The notes beneath the pieces were generated by a model. That model searched no databases and had not been told where the DNA came from. It saw only the letters and a program-made list of their open reading frames with translations. The translations under genes were made by a program, and so were the position numbers. Below, piece after piece: positions 45,457-52,863 of a stretch of DNA of 64,000 nt. How positions within the stretch are numbered: the first letter of the stretch is position 1; every line of letters starts with the position of its first letter. This stretch comes from Oligoflexia bacterium (GTDB lineage Bacteria; Bdellovibrionota; Bacteriovoracia; Bacteriovoracales; Bacteriovoracaceae). The DNA is taken from positions 1 to 64,000 of the forward strand of contig JAAEST010000114.1 in NCBI GenBank assembly GCA_024229115.1. The letters run 5' to 3'.

Positions 45457-45578
45457 ATAAAAATTATAGTCTCTGTCATATTTTTAGTCACTTTTCTTTC
45501 TTCTCACTTTGCTAAGTCCTTATTTTTAGAATTTTTTATTGGCCTCTTTATTGCTTATTTATATGGTCAGAGGAGTTT

Positions 45579-46118
45579 ATGAAGCAATTATTCTTATTAA
45601 TATTCACTATTTTATTTGTTAACGCTTGCGGTGTTCCCTTGTCGTTAAGAAAGGATAGAGTTTCTAAGAAAGATGAATCTCGTCAATATGCTACAACAGA
45701 CTCTGCCTTTGCGACTTATGTAGCAACCTTCGAGCAACAAGGTGCTCAAAAAACTGGAAACCCTGATTTTAAAGTCGGAGATATTCCAATCAATTTTGGA
45801 GATACCGAGAACCCACACTTTCAAGGTGTATGCTTTGAATATTCTGATGGAACAAAAGAAATTATCGTCCAAAAAGCTTGGTGGGATAGTGTTGATCAAA
45901 ACTACAGAGAATCCCTACTCTTTCATGAGCTAGGACATTGTCGCTTAGGTCGCGAACATGACAACACTCTAGTTGCTACAAATGACGGCGATAAGAAATT
46001 AAGCATGATGTCGGCAGTCATTGTTAATTCTAACGAATACAATGCTAATCGTGATGCCTATCTCACAGAGTTATTTACCCAGAATGTTAACTCTTTACTT
46101 AGTGCTTTTTCATTATAA
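45579..46118 (+). CDS. Putative metalloprotease lipoprotein
   Basis: 179 aa. The lipoprotein signal ends in VNAC (Cys 17). The zinc motif reads H-E-L-G-H-C-R-L-G-R-E-H (about 116-127), HExxH with a later His one residue further than in classic metzincins, followed by LSMMSAVIV, a possible Met-turn. It is probably a small envelope protease. AGGAG lies 6 bases before ATG. lspA, which matures lipoproteins, follows after 17 bases, so the two are probably cotranscribed. Confidence 0.7.
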   Translation: MKQLFLLIFTILFVNACGVPLSLRKDRVSKKDESRQYATTDSAFATYVATFEQQGAQKTGNPDFKVGDIPINFGDTENPHFQGVCFEYSDGTKEIIVQKAWWDSVDQNYRESLLFHELGHCRLGREHDNTLVATNDGDKKLSMMSAVIVNSNEYNANRDAYLTELFTQNVNSLLSAFSL

Positions 46119-46135
46119 GTCAGTATAATATCACT

Positions 46136-46642
46136 ATGACTGATAAACATTTACTCAAAATTAAAGCTGTTATTCTTTCTCTAAGCCTACTTATTTGGAT
46201 CGCTCTAGATCAGATAACAAAGATTTGGGCCATTGAATCAATTAAAGGAATGCCTGCCTCTTATTATTTAGGAGGACTCGTTCAAATTGTTTATGCAGAA
46301 AACCGTGGGGCCTGGGGAGGTCTTGGAGATAGCTGGCCAGAGTTTTTGAGAATGAGTTTTCTGATTTATATTCCAATGATTTTCTTAATCGGAATTGCAG
46401 TTTATGTTCTGGCGAATAAGAAAGTGAAGCTTTATGAAGCTACATATTTAAGCTTTATCGTTGCGGGAGGTATTGGAAATCTGATTGATAGAATTCGCTT
46501 CGATTACGTTGTGGATTTTATGTATATTGGTTACAAATCTCTCGGAACTAATATTTTCAATATTGCAGATGTGGTCATTATGATCGGTTTCTTTGGAATC
46601 TTTGGTTTAAATATCAAAGAATGGAAAGCGTCTAAACTTTAA
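46136..46642 (+). CDS. lspA: Lipoprotein signal peptidase (signal peptidase II)
   Basis: 168 aa with four membrane spans. The conserved blocks are LDQITKIWA, AENRGAWGGLGD, GGIGNLIDRIRFDYVVDF with the first catalytic Asp, and NIFNIADVVI with the second. It cuts signal peptides before the acylated Cys of lipoproteins, which are abundant in this window. There is no clear SD. It follows a lipoprotein gene by 17 bases. Confidence 0.93.
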   Translation: MTDKHLLKIKAVILSLSLLIWIALDQITKIWAIESIKGMPASYYLGGLVQIVYAENRGAWGGLGDSWPEFLRMSFLIYIPMIFLIGIAVYVLANKKVKLYEATYLSFIVAGGIGNLIDRIRFDYVVDFMYIGYKSLGTNIFNIADVVIMIGFFGIFGLNIKEWKASKL

Positions 46643-46747
46643 ACACCGCCTAAAAATTACACTTTTATCCTTCTCTTTTCTCTTCTAAATTACTGGAATT
46701 TAATAACCAAATTGGCATCTTATTTGGATATATAAGAGTGTATTCTA

Positions 46748-46768
46748 CTTAAGCTGCTGCTTAAGCAG
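46748..46768. promoter_or_regulatory. Nested palindromes in the leader of the 138-aa gene
   Basis: CTTAAGC-TGCT-GCTTAAG (46748-46765) is a perfect 7-bp hairpin. The 12-bp palindrome CTGCTTAAGCAG (46757-46768) overlaps it, and the GGGGG SD follows 3 bases later. Two alternative pairings just upstream of the SD could work as an operator or as a small RNA switch. Confidence 0.35.
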
Positions 46769-46779
46769 TAGGGGGAAAA

Positions 46780-47196
46780 ATGAAAAATCAAGCTCTTACA
46801 ACTCAAAAAAACATGACACCGGCTCAAATGAGACGTAAGAAAATGGCGATTAGAAAATATAAGCAAGCACAATATCGTCGTCAGAACAAAATCCAAATCG
46901 ATCAGGATTATAGTAAGCATATTGAAAGTGCGATCTTAATCACAATTGTTCTAGCTGTGCTTAGTGTGTTCTATCCACAAGCTGGAGTTATCGCGCTTAT
47001 TTTCAGTGTTCTTATTTTTGCTGCGATCATTGATACAAAATTAAATATTTTCAACTCAAAAGAAAAAGAGAAGCCAAGTATTAACGAAGAGATCATCAAA
47101 GGTCTTCGCATTATTCACAATGAAAAAATGCAGCCAGTCATTGATCTAAAGGCCAGACCGAGCAAAAAAGTTTCAACATTAACTTACAGACAATAA
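46780..47196 (+). CDS. Small membrane protein with basic N-terminus, unknown
   Basis: 138 aa. Residues 1-45 are strongly basic (MRRKKMAIRKYKQAQYRRQNK), then two membrane spans at about 50-65 and 67-85, then a basic cytoplasmic tail of about 50 residues. The layout suggests a membrane-tethered nucleic-acid-binding or scaffold protein, but no family was recognised. The SD is GGGGG with 5 bases to ATG. Confidence 0.55.
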   Translation: MKNQALTTQKNMTPAQMRRKKMAIRKYKQAQYRRQNKIQIDQDYSKHIESAILITIVLAVLSVFYPQAGVIALIFSVLIFAAIIDTKLNIFNSKEKEKPSINEEIIKGLRIIHNEKMQPVIDLKARPSKKVSTLTYRQ

Positions 47197-47210
47197 TTTT
47201 TACTGAACAA

Positions 47211-47254
47211 CTCCTCCATTAGATGCTCTAATAAAGCATCTTTACATGGAGGAG
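47211..47254 (+). promoter_or_regulatory. Hairpin that sequesters the SD of the 207-aa gene
   Basis: CTCCTCCAT (47211-47219) pairs perfectly with ATGGAGGAG (47246-47254), and AGATGC (47221-47226) pairs with GCATCT (47236-47241), giving 15 bp with a small asymmetric bulge and a 9-nt loop. The whole GGAGGAG SD (47248-47254) is inside the stem, one base before ATG 47256. There is no T tract, so this is not a terminator. It would block ribosome entry until it is melted or remodelled. Confidence 0.7.
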
Positions 47255-47255
47255 A

Positions 47256-47879
47256 ATGATGAAATTTCTAATTTTAGCCCTAACATTATTTTTAACAGTT
47301 GAATCATATGCCCAATCTCGCGGAGATGCTTTAAGACAAATTCGTCGTAAAGTAGTTGAAATTGAAGATGCGACATATGAGACAGAAGCCTCAATGCAAG
47401 TCTTGGCAAAAGCAATTAAAGATCTTGAGAAAGTAAAAAGAAACCTCATTAATGGTTCTGATGATTCTATTTTTCAAGGTTGTGTTGATTATAGTTATCC
47501 AATTCTTGATCGTTACATGAGCTCTTCTGATGCTCTTGATAAAGCGATGTCTCTTTGCCCTGAAGTTACAGACCTTGCAATTCTAGAGTTTATTTATACT
47601 CAGCTCGATAAAGTGATGTCCGGAAGAGATGCCATCACCAAGGCAGCTCAAGTCACAAGAGATGACCTTACAGATAAACTAGAAGTACTAAAATTTTCTT
47701 TCGAAAAGCATAATAAGAATCACGGAAGATCGTCAGCTTTAGAGAAGGCCATAAAGAATACGAGAATTTCTTCCACTAGGGCCATTGCATGTTTTCAGAA
47801 GTATTTCCCAACTTATTCAAGAAGCCAATCAAGTAGTGCTGCTATGGATAAGACAGCAGATACTTGTTCAAGATTCTAA
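47256..47879 (+). CDS. Secreted repeat protein, unknown
   Basis: 207 aa (ATG 47256 directly followed by a second ATG). The signal peptide is cut after SYA (about residue 19). The mature part contains repeated units of the type C-x-Y/F...S-S-x-A-x-D-K-A/T...C (CVDYSYPILDRYMSSSDALDKAMSLC and CFQKYFPTYSRSQSSSAAMDKTADTC), suggesting disulfide-stabilised helical hairpins. No family was recognised. Its translation is likely controlled by the upstream SD-sequestering hairpin. Confidence 0.65.
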   Translation: MMKFLILALTLFLTVESYAQSRGDALRQIRRKVVEIEDATYETEASMQVLAKAIKDLEKVKRNLINGSDDSIFQGCVDYSYPILDRYMSSSDALDKAMSLCPEVTDLAILEFIYTQLDKVMSGRDAITKAAQVTRDDLTDKLEVLKFSFEKHNKNHGRSSALEKAIKNTRISSTRAIACFQKYFPTYSRSQSSSAAMDKTADTCSRF

Positions 47880-47898
47880 TCAAAAAGATCTAAGTATA

Positions 47899-47923
47899 GA
47901 GCAAGTTCTTATTGAACTTGCTC
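47899..47923. repeat. Perfect 10-bp hairpin between convergent genes
   Basis: GAGCAAGTTC (47899-47908) and GAACTTGCTC (47914-47923) form a 10-bp stem with a TTATT loop. It overlaps the last codons of the minus-strand NADAR gene. It could end transcription from both sides, though neither side has a clean T tract. Confidence 0.5.
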
Positions 47924-48559
47924 ACCCTTCTTTATCAAATCTCTAAATTCCATATAAATGTCGTAGTATTTCCATGCTGGTGGTGAATTCTTAGAAACTT
48001 TATGATCTGGTTTTAAAACTAAATCTCCAGTCTTCATAAGCACTTCTTTAACTTTCGGATTTTGGTTTAATTTAGCGGCCATCATCGCTCTAATGACTTT
48101 GTAATGCTTTCCTTTTTTTGAAGTACGGTAAGTCATTCTCTCACCTTCAAAAGTCACCCAGTTAATACCAAGCTTCTTCATATTCTTACTACCAATTTTA
48201 CCAGCATCCTTGGCCTTGAAGGCGATCATTTTTTCAACTTCACTTCTTTTAAACTTCCAATTAAGTCCAGAGGTAAACCTTTCATCTCTTACAGACTCTG
48301 GAAATTTCATGGCCTGCCATGCTCCTTCTAAACTTTGATATTTCTTTCCTCTATATTCAAAAGGAGTATGAGAGAAGTTAGATAGAATTCCTAGCTCGTT
48401 TCTTTTTGAGAGAATAACCTCTCCACTTTTTGCTTGATCAGGAGTAATTTCCCACCACTTAGTTTTTCCTTCTACAGGTTCAAACCAATGCTTTGGGTAT
48501 TGATGCGAACATCCAGTGAGTGCGAAAGTTAAAATTAAAATCCCAAGCAAGCTCTTCAT
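47909..48559 (-). CDS. NADAR-domain lipoprotein
   Basis: 216 aa from ATG 48559 with AAAGGA 7 bases upstream (a TTG two codons earlier is an alternative). The lipoprotein signal ends in LTGC (Cys 17). The mature part has NADAR/YbiA signatures: LGILSNFSHTPFEYRGKKYQSLEGAWQAMKF (catalytic Glu in SLEGA), AFKAKDAGKIGS and NQNPKVKEVLMKTGDLVL. NADAR enzymes remove ADP-ribose from guanine bases or cleave riboflavin-pathway N-glycosides in the cytoplasm. An exported, lipid-anchored form is unusual. The VEH-type His is Gly here, so activity needs testing. It is coupled to the 52-aa gene upstream. Confidence 0.75.
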   Translation of the reverse strand: MKSLLGILILTFALTGCSHQYPKHWFEPVEGKTKWWEITPDQAKSGEVILSKRNELGILSNFSHTPFEYRGKKYQSLEGAWQAMKFPESVRDERFTSGLNWKFKRSEVEKMIAFKAKDAGKIGSKNMKKLGINWVTFEGERMTYRTSKKGKHYKVIRAMMAAKLNQNPKVKEVLMKTGDLVLKPDHKVSKNSPPAWKYYDIYMEFRDLIKKGEQVQ

Positions 48560-48561
48560 TT

Positions 48562-48720
48562 TCAATCCTTTGTTTTAACAAAATTAATAAGCAAAGTTTC
48601 TACTAATAAATCTTCCTCAAGCTCTAATCCCCAATCGTTGGCCAAAGTCTTTACTTTGGTGATCTTGTCTTCAAGCTCAATTAATTCATTCAGTATTGCT
48701 TTTGTGCCTCTTATAATCAT
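48562..48720 (-). CDS. 52-aa acidic helical protein upstream of the NADAR gene
   Basis: ATG 48720-48718 to TGA 48564-48562. GGGAGG lies about 6 bases upstream. The protein is rich in Leu, Glu, Lys and Ile with heptad-like spacing (AILNELIELEDKITKVK...LELEEDLL) and should form a helical hairpin or coiled coil. It contains no Cys and no signal peptide. The stop is 2 bases before the NADAR ATG, so the two are translated in tandem. No family was recognised; it could be a regulator or a partner. It was found by reading the gap directly. Confidence 0.65.
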   Translation of the reverse strand: MIIRGTKAILNELIELEDKITKVKTLANDWGLELEEDLLVETLLINFVKTKD

Positions 48721-48769
48721 AGAGCCTCCCTTTTGTTACATTATATATACAAAAGTTTGGCATATCAAA

Positions 48770-51145
48770 CTACTTTTCATTACCTTTTAATATCAATACC
48801 TTATGAGCATCAGCGGTAATATCTTTTAGGTCCATTTTCTGCTTTCGATACTCTCCCTCAAGAAAGAGCTTCACCTGATCCTTATAATATGGAGAAAGAA
48901 GATTTCCTGAATTTCCTGTTGGGAGAATTCCAAAAGAGTTTCGCGGGTTTTCCATATCAACAAGTCTTCGAGTACTCGGTCCAAGTGTCACTTTAAACTC
49001 GTCACTATAGCGAGCGCTCGTCATATTATCCACTTGAAAGAATCCTCCACCTGCAGGGAAAGGACCAATATTAAAAATATAGTTTAATGGTTTAACTTTA
49101 CCTAATGGATGTTCATATTCGATAGTGTGAAGTTTTCCCCACGTCCATTCATTAATATTCTTTCCAAACTTCTTTGAAAGTTTAGAAACTGCATTCTTAA
49201 AAGCTTGAGTAATAATTTCATCTCGACTTTCTTTCACATCTGTTTTCTTATTATCCCAAAACTCATGGTCTCTTTGGTGCATAAACCATTTAAAGAAATG
49301 CCAATAGTCTGCGGCCTTATTTAAAGATTTAAAACGCGCATCTCCAAGATGAGATTTGATACTTAGCTGCCCAATTTCAAAAATTGTTTGATGAAAAATA
49401 GTACTACCTACATTCGTAATATCAGACTTTCCTACCCACTTCTCAAGAACTTGATAAGCCGGCTTTTCTAAAGGACCTTCTACGTATCTCAATGTAGGAA
49501 GAATAACATCTAATAAACTTTTAGCACTTAAGAGAAATTGATCTGTTTGAACTCTCATCATCTCCTTCATATCCCACTTAATAGGCTTTTGAAGTAGTTC
49601 ATGAATTCGCTCTATTCTCTCACCTGGTTGCCAATAACCATCATACTTATCGAGAGGTTGCCATTCAGGATAGTAATTAGCGGTGATAATCATTCCCTTT
49701 TTAGGATTAATTTTTCCTGGGTTTTCATCGATGGTGTAGTAACCATCATACTCATGTTTCCCATTCCAACCTTCTAGCACCGTTGTTCCTCTAAAACCCT
49801 TTCTCTTGGGAACTTTTCCGTGAACTTTCCAAGCGATATTTCCAGACTTATCAACCCAGCTAATATTCAAACCGGGAGCGGCTCCTTGGCTTAGGGCCCA
49901 ATTAAGTTTTGATAAATCTTTGATCTTACCTAATCGGTAGAAAGTATTGGCCACAAAATTTTGAGGATGGTGATATGACCACTTAAGCGATAAGTGTTTT
50001 CCCTCAATTCCAAATTCAGTTCCATCTAAGAGCGGACCATGAGGTGTAATATAGACTTTTAATTTCTTATCTTTCTTACCTTTAATCTTGATCACAGATT
50101 CTTCTACTTCAAGAGGAACCCATTCATTCTTAAACATGACCTTCGTTTTATCTTCAGAAATCTTTTCATCATAAAGATCAAGATCATCCATCTCAGACAT
50201 CGTAACGGCCCAGGCTTTGTTATCATCATGGGCCATGGCCGGAAATGGCATTAGCGGAATAAAGTGTCCATAGATTTCATAACCAGGTGCCTTGAGATGG
50301 GCTTCATACCACACACTTGGATTAGAAAAAGCAATGTGAGGATCATTCGCTAGAATTGGATATCCCGATTTAGTTCTACTTCCAGAGACAACCCAACTAT
50401 TACTCCCATGAAAAAGCCCAAGATAATCTCTAGCAAAACAATGAAAGCTATTTATATTTTCTAATAGTGGTGTGAGACTCACCTTTTCTTCTTGAGCTTC
50501 TCTTTGAATAAAGTAGTTATCATGATTATGCCTAAGCCCAAGTTCCTTTACTCTCTCTTGGGAGAAGTGATTTAACAAATCTGTAAAGAGAATGTCGGAA
50601 ATTAAGCCTTCAGCAAAACTCAAGGCCATATAACCACTCACACTCAGTACATCAGGAATTGTAAATTTCTCAGGAGTATAATTTAAAAGAGTGAACTCTA
50701 GTGGAAGATTACCTTCATCAATAAAGGCATGAACCCCACTTAAGAAATCATTAAAAGACTGAACCATATCCGGATCAAAGTTATTAAGATTCTCATACCA
50801 AGTTTTTTCGATGCTACTTTTCAATCTCAATGTTCTTAAAAGAATGTCATGCTTCACTGTAGTTGGACCTAGAATCTCACTTAGCTTTCCATTTCCAATT
50901 CTTCTAAGTAAATCCATTTGGAAAAGACGGTCTTGGGCCATGACATAACCAAGAGCACGATGAAGATCTCTCTTATTGTCAGCAAAGATATGAGGAATTC
51001 CAAATTCGTCACGGTAAACTTTTGCCTGTCCCTCTAAAATACTTAATTTATGTTCTCCCTGATATTGAGGAGTTGACTTCTTAACCACATAGAAAAGTGG
51101 CATGGATAATAAAACTAACAAAAATAAAATAATCTTGAATTTCAC
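48770..51145 (-). CDS. Penicillin acylase family Ntn-hydrolase
   Basis: About 791 aa from GTG 51145 (AAAGG 8 bases upstream); an in-frame TTG 19 codons earlier would precede it without an SD. An N-terminal anchor (FKIILFLLVLLSMPLFYVV) is followed by the alpha part (VYRDEFGIPHIFADN, ALGYVMAQDRLFQMDLLRR). The beta-chain Ser is in HGSNSWVVSGSRT, followed by GYPILANDPH. The proenzyme cleaves itself to expose Ser. Substrates include beta-lactams, AHL signals and fatty-acyl amides. It would act in the periplasm. It is divergent from an AraC regulator. Confidence 0.88.
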   Translation of the reverse strand: MKFKIILFLLVLLSMPLFYVVKKSTPQYQGEHKLSILEGQAKVYRDEFGIPHIFADNKRDLHRALGYVMAQDRLFQMDLLRRIGNGKLSEILGPTTVKHDILLRTLRLKSSIEKTWYENLNNFDPDMVQSFNDFLSGVHAFIDEGNLPLEFTLLNYTPEKFTIPDVLSVSGYMALSFAEGLISDILFTDLLNHFSQERVKELGLRHNHDNYFIQREAQEEKVSLTPLLENINSFHCFARDYLGLFHGSNSWVVSGSRTKSGYPILANDPHIAFSNPSVWYEAHLKAPGYEIYGHFIPLMPFPAMAHDDNKAWAVTMSEMDDLDLYDEKISEDKTKVMFKNEWVPLEVEESVIKIKGKKDKKLKVYITPHGPLLDGTEFGIEGKHLSLKWSYHHPQNFVANTFYRLGKIKDLSKLNWALSQGAAPGLNISWVDKSGNIAWKVHGKVPKRKGFRGTTVLEGWNGKHEYDGYYTIDENPGKINPKKGMIITANYYPEWQPLDKYDGYWQPGERIERIHELLQKPIKWDMKEMMRVQTDQFLLSAKSLLDVILPTLRYVEGPLEKPAYQVLEKWVGKSDITNVGSTIFHQTIFEIGQLSIKSHLGDARFKSLNKAADYWHFFKWFMHQRDHEFWDNKKTDVKESRDEIITQAFKNAVSKLSKKFGKNINEWTWGKLHTIEYEHPLGKVKPLNYIFNIGPFPAGGGFFQVDNMTSARYSDEFKVTLGPSTRRLVDMENPRNSFGILPTGNSGNLLSPYYKDQVKLFLEGEYRKQKMDLKDITADAHKVLILKGNEK

Positions 51146-51241
51146 TCTCAATACCTTTAAAAATGCTTTAGATGGCAAATTATGCCAGTTTGGCCATGGC
51201 AATACAACTGAGAGTTATGTCTGGATTGTGTTTATGTTGCA

Positions 51242-51270
51242 TTGTCAAAAGGGCAGTTATACAATATACT
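51242..51270 (+). promoter_or_regulatory. Sigma70-type promoter of the AraC-family gene
   Basis: TTGTCA (51242-51247) and TATACT (51265-51270) with exactly 17 bases between. Transcription would start about 27 bases before the ATG at 51305. A GAGG SD lies about 9 bases before ATG. Confidence 0.65.
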
Positions 51271-51304
51271 TCATTTAGTTAAGTGATTTTATTGAGGTTT
51301 ATAA

Positions 51305-52333
51305 ATGGCGCGTAAAACAGCGACAACAATGGGTTTAAAAGCAGTTCTGGTAGGACTGGCAAGCCTTGGTCATAATAATAATGACATCCTCAACACCTGC
51401 AAAATCAAACGTGAAAAGATCGATGATCCTGATGGACGTCTTAGTGTTAGCCAAATTGAAGACTTTTGGAACACAGTGGCCACAGTGACAGACTATAGTC
51501 GCCCTGGCTTGTCCATGTCTCAGCATATTCCATTTGGCACTTATCAAATTATTGATTATCTCTTCGCTTCATCTTCAACTATAGAAATTGGACTGAAGAA
51601 TCTAGTGAGGTTTTATAAACTTATCCATCAAGAACTTTCCCTTTCATTTAGAGAGCACGAAGATGAAAAAGTGATCCTCGAACTAAAAGAAACGGAGAAG
51701 CTTATCGATATTGATCATAATATTGATTATGAACTTGGTCTTATTCTCTCAAGAATAAGTTACTGCTTAGGAAAGAAGGCCAGAGTCACTGAAGTTGGTT
51801 TCGAATACCTCGTTAACGCTGATTCAAATATCAATGACTATCATAAGGTCTTTAATACTGAGAATATCAAATTCTCGAGACCATCAAATTATATTATTCT
51901 TGATTCTAATATCGTTAAGGCCCCATCTAAAGAGAGTAATCACCATTTAGTTGATATTCTAGAAAAGAATGCTCAAGAGACTCTTGATAAACTTCCAACT
52001 GAAGACTCTAAGAGTGAAAACTTCTTAACGAAGGCCACTAATATTCTCAAAGAAGAAATTAAGAATGGAAATACTTCAATCCAGCATATGGCCGATTGCT
52101 TTGGTATGAGTGCGAGAACTCTCCAAAGAAAATTAAAAGCTCTTAATGTCAGCTATTCTGATCTTCTGAATGAAACGAGAAAAACGATGGCTAAAGAACT
52201 TCTTCAAGATAAAGAATTATCTCTCACAGAAATTTCTTTTATTTTAGGATTTAGTGAATCGAGCTCATTTCACAAAGCATTCAAAAAATGGATTGGCATG
52301 ACTCCAAGTGAATACCGCCAATCTGTCATTTAA
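51305..52333 (+). CDS. AraC-family regulator with Arabinose_bd-type N-domain
   Basis: 342 aa. Residues 1-220 have the OruR/ArgR-like sensing layout (GLSMSQHIPFGTYQIIDYLFASS is the conserved patch). The last 100 residues are the two-helix-turn-helix AraC domain: STSIQHMADCFGMSARTLQRKLKA and SLTEISFILGFSESSSFHKAFKKWIGMTPSEYR. It is divergent from the penicillin acylase, which it may control in response to an acylase product or a cell-cell signal. It ends 3 bases from the convergent receiver gene. Confidence 0.9.
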   Translation: MARKTATTMGLKAVLVGLASLGHNNNDILNTCKIKREKIDDPDGRLSVSQIEDFWNTVATVTDYSRPGLSMSQHIPFGTYQIIDYLFASSSTIEIGLKNLVRFYKLIHQELSLSFREHEDEKVILELKETEKLIDIDHNIDYELGLILSRISYCLGKKARVTEVGFEYLVNADSNINDYHKVFNTENIKFSRPSNYIILDSNIVKAPSKESNHHLVDILEKNAQETLDKLPTEDSKSENFLTKATNILKEEIKNGNTSIQHMADCFGMSARTLQRKLKALNVSYSDLLNETRKTMAKELLQDKELSLTEISFILGFSESSSFHKAFKKWIGMTPSEYRQSVI

Positions 52334-52336
52334 TTG

Positions 52337-52786
52337 TTATTCGGATTTAAGCTTATTGATCTCTGACTTCAAACGATTATTTTCAGTCATCAAGTTTTGC
52401 ACCTGAGTTAAAAAACGTCGATAGAGATTAACTTTGTTGAGAAGTCTAAACTCATCAATTGGCTTAGTCATATAGTCAAAAGCTCCTAGCTTATAACCAC
52501 GGCTTTCAAACTCTTCTGACTTAAAATAGGCCGTTAGGAAAATATACGGGATTTTATTAAAGCGTTCATCATTAGCAACGATATTGCAAAATTCAAATCC
52601 ATTCATTACTGGCATTTGAATATCAACAATTATTAAATCGATATGATTTTTCTCAAGTTTCTCAAGCCCAACCTTACCATTTTCAGCTTTGATAACATTC
52701 ACATTTTCAAGCTGCTTTAGCACAAACTCAAGAGTCGTAAGGTTATTATCATTGTCGTCGATAGCAAGAACTGTTAATTCTTTCAT
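52337..52786 (-). CDS. Response regulator with C-terminal coiled coil
   Basis: 149 aa. The receiver spans residues 1-120: D10/D11 for Mg2+, D55 (IIVDIQMP) as the phosphorylation site, the TAY segment near 85 and the KPID lysine near 107. The last 25 residues (RFLTQVQNLMTENNRLKSEINKLKSE) form a short coiled coil, probably for dimerisation or partner binding. It is divergent from the hybrid histidine kinase, so it is probably a partner of that kinase. Confidence 0.88.
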   Translation of the reverse strand: MKELTVLAIDDNDNNLTTLEFVLKQLENVNVIKAENGKVGLEKLEKNHIDLIIVDIQMPVMNGFEFCNIVANDERFNKIPYIFLTAYFKSEEFESRGYKLGAFDYMTKPIDEFRLLNKVNLYRRFLTQVQNLMTENNRLKSEINKLKSE

Positions 52787-52863
52787 CTTAATTTTATCTC
52801 CGTCATTATCTGCCTATCAGAATAACAATTGTGTTAAATAAGATCAATTGGTAAAATCTCGCC

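Noticed and set aside
45579-46118. Calling the lipoprotein a classic metzincin
   Set aside because: The last His is one residue too far from HExxH for that motif, so it is only called a putative metalloprotease.
47899-47923. Calling the 10-bp hairpin a rho-independent terminator
   Set aside because: The stem is perfect but neither side is followed directly by a T tract, so it is listed only as a hairpin.
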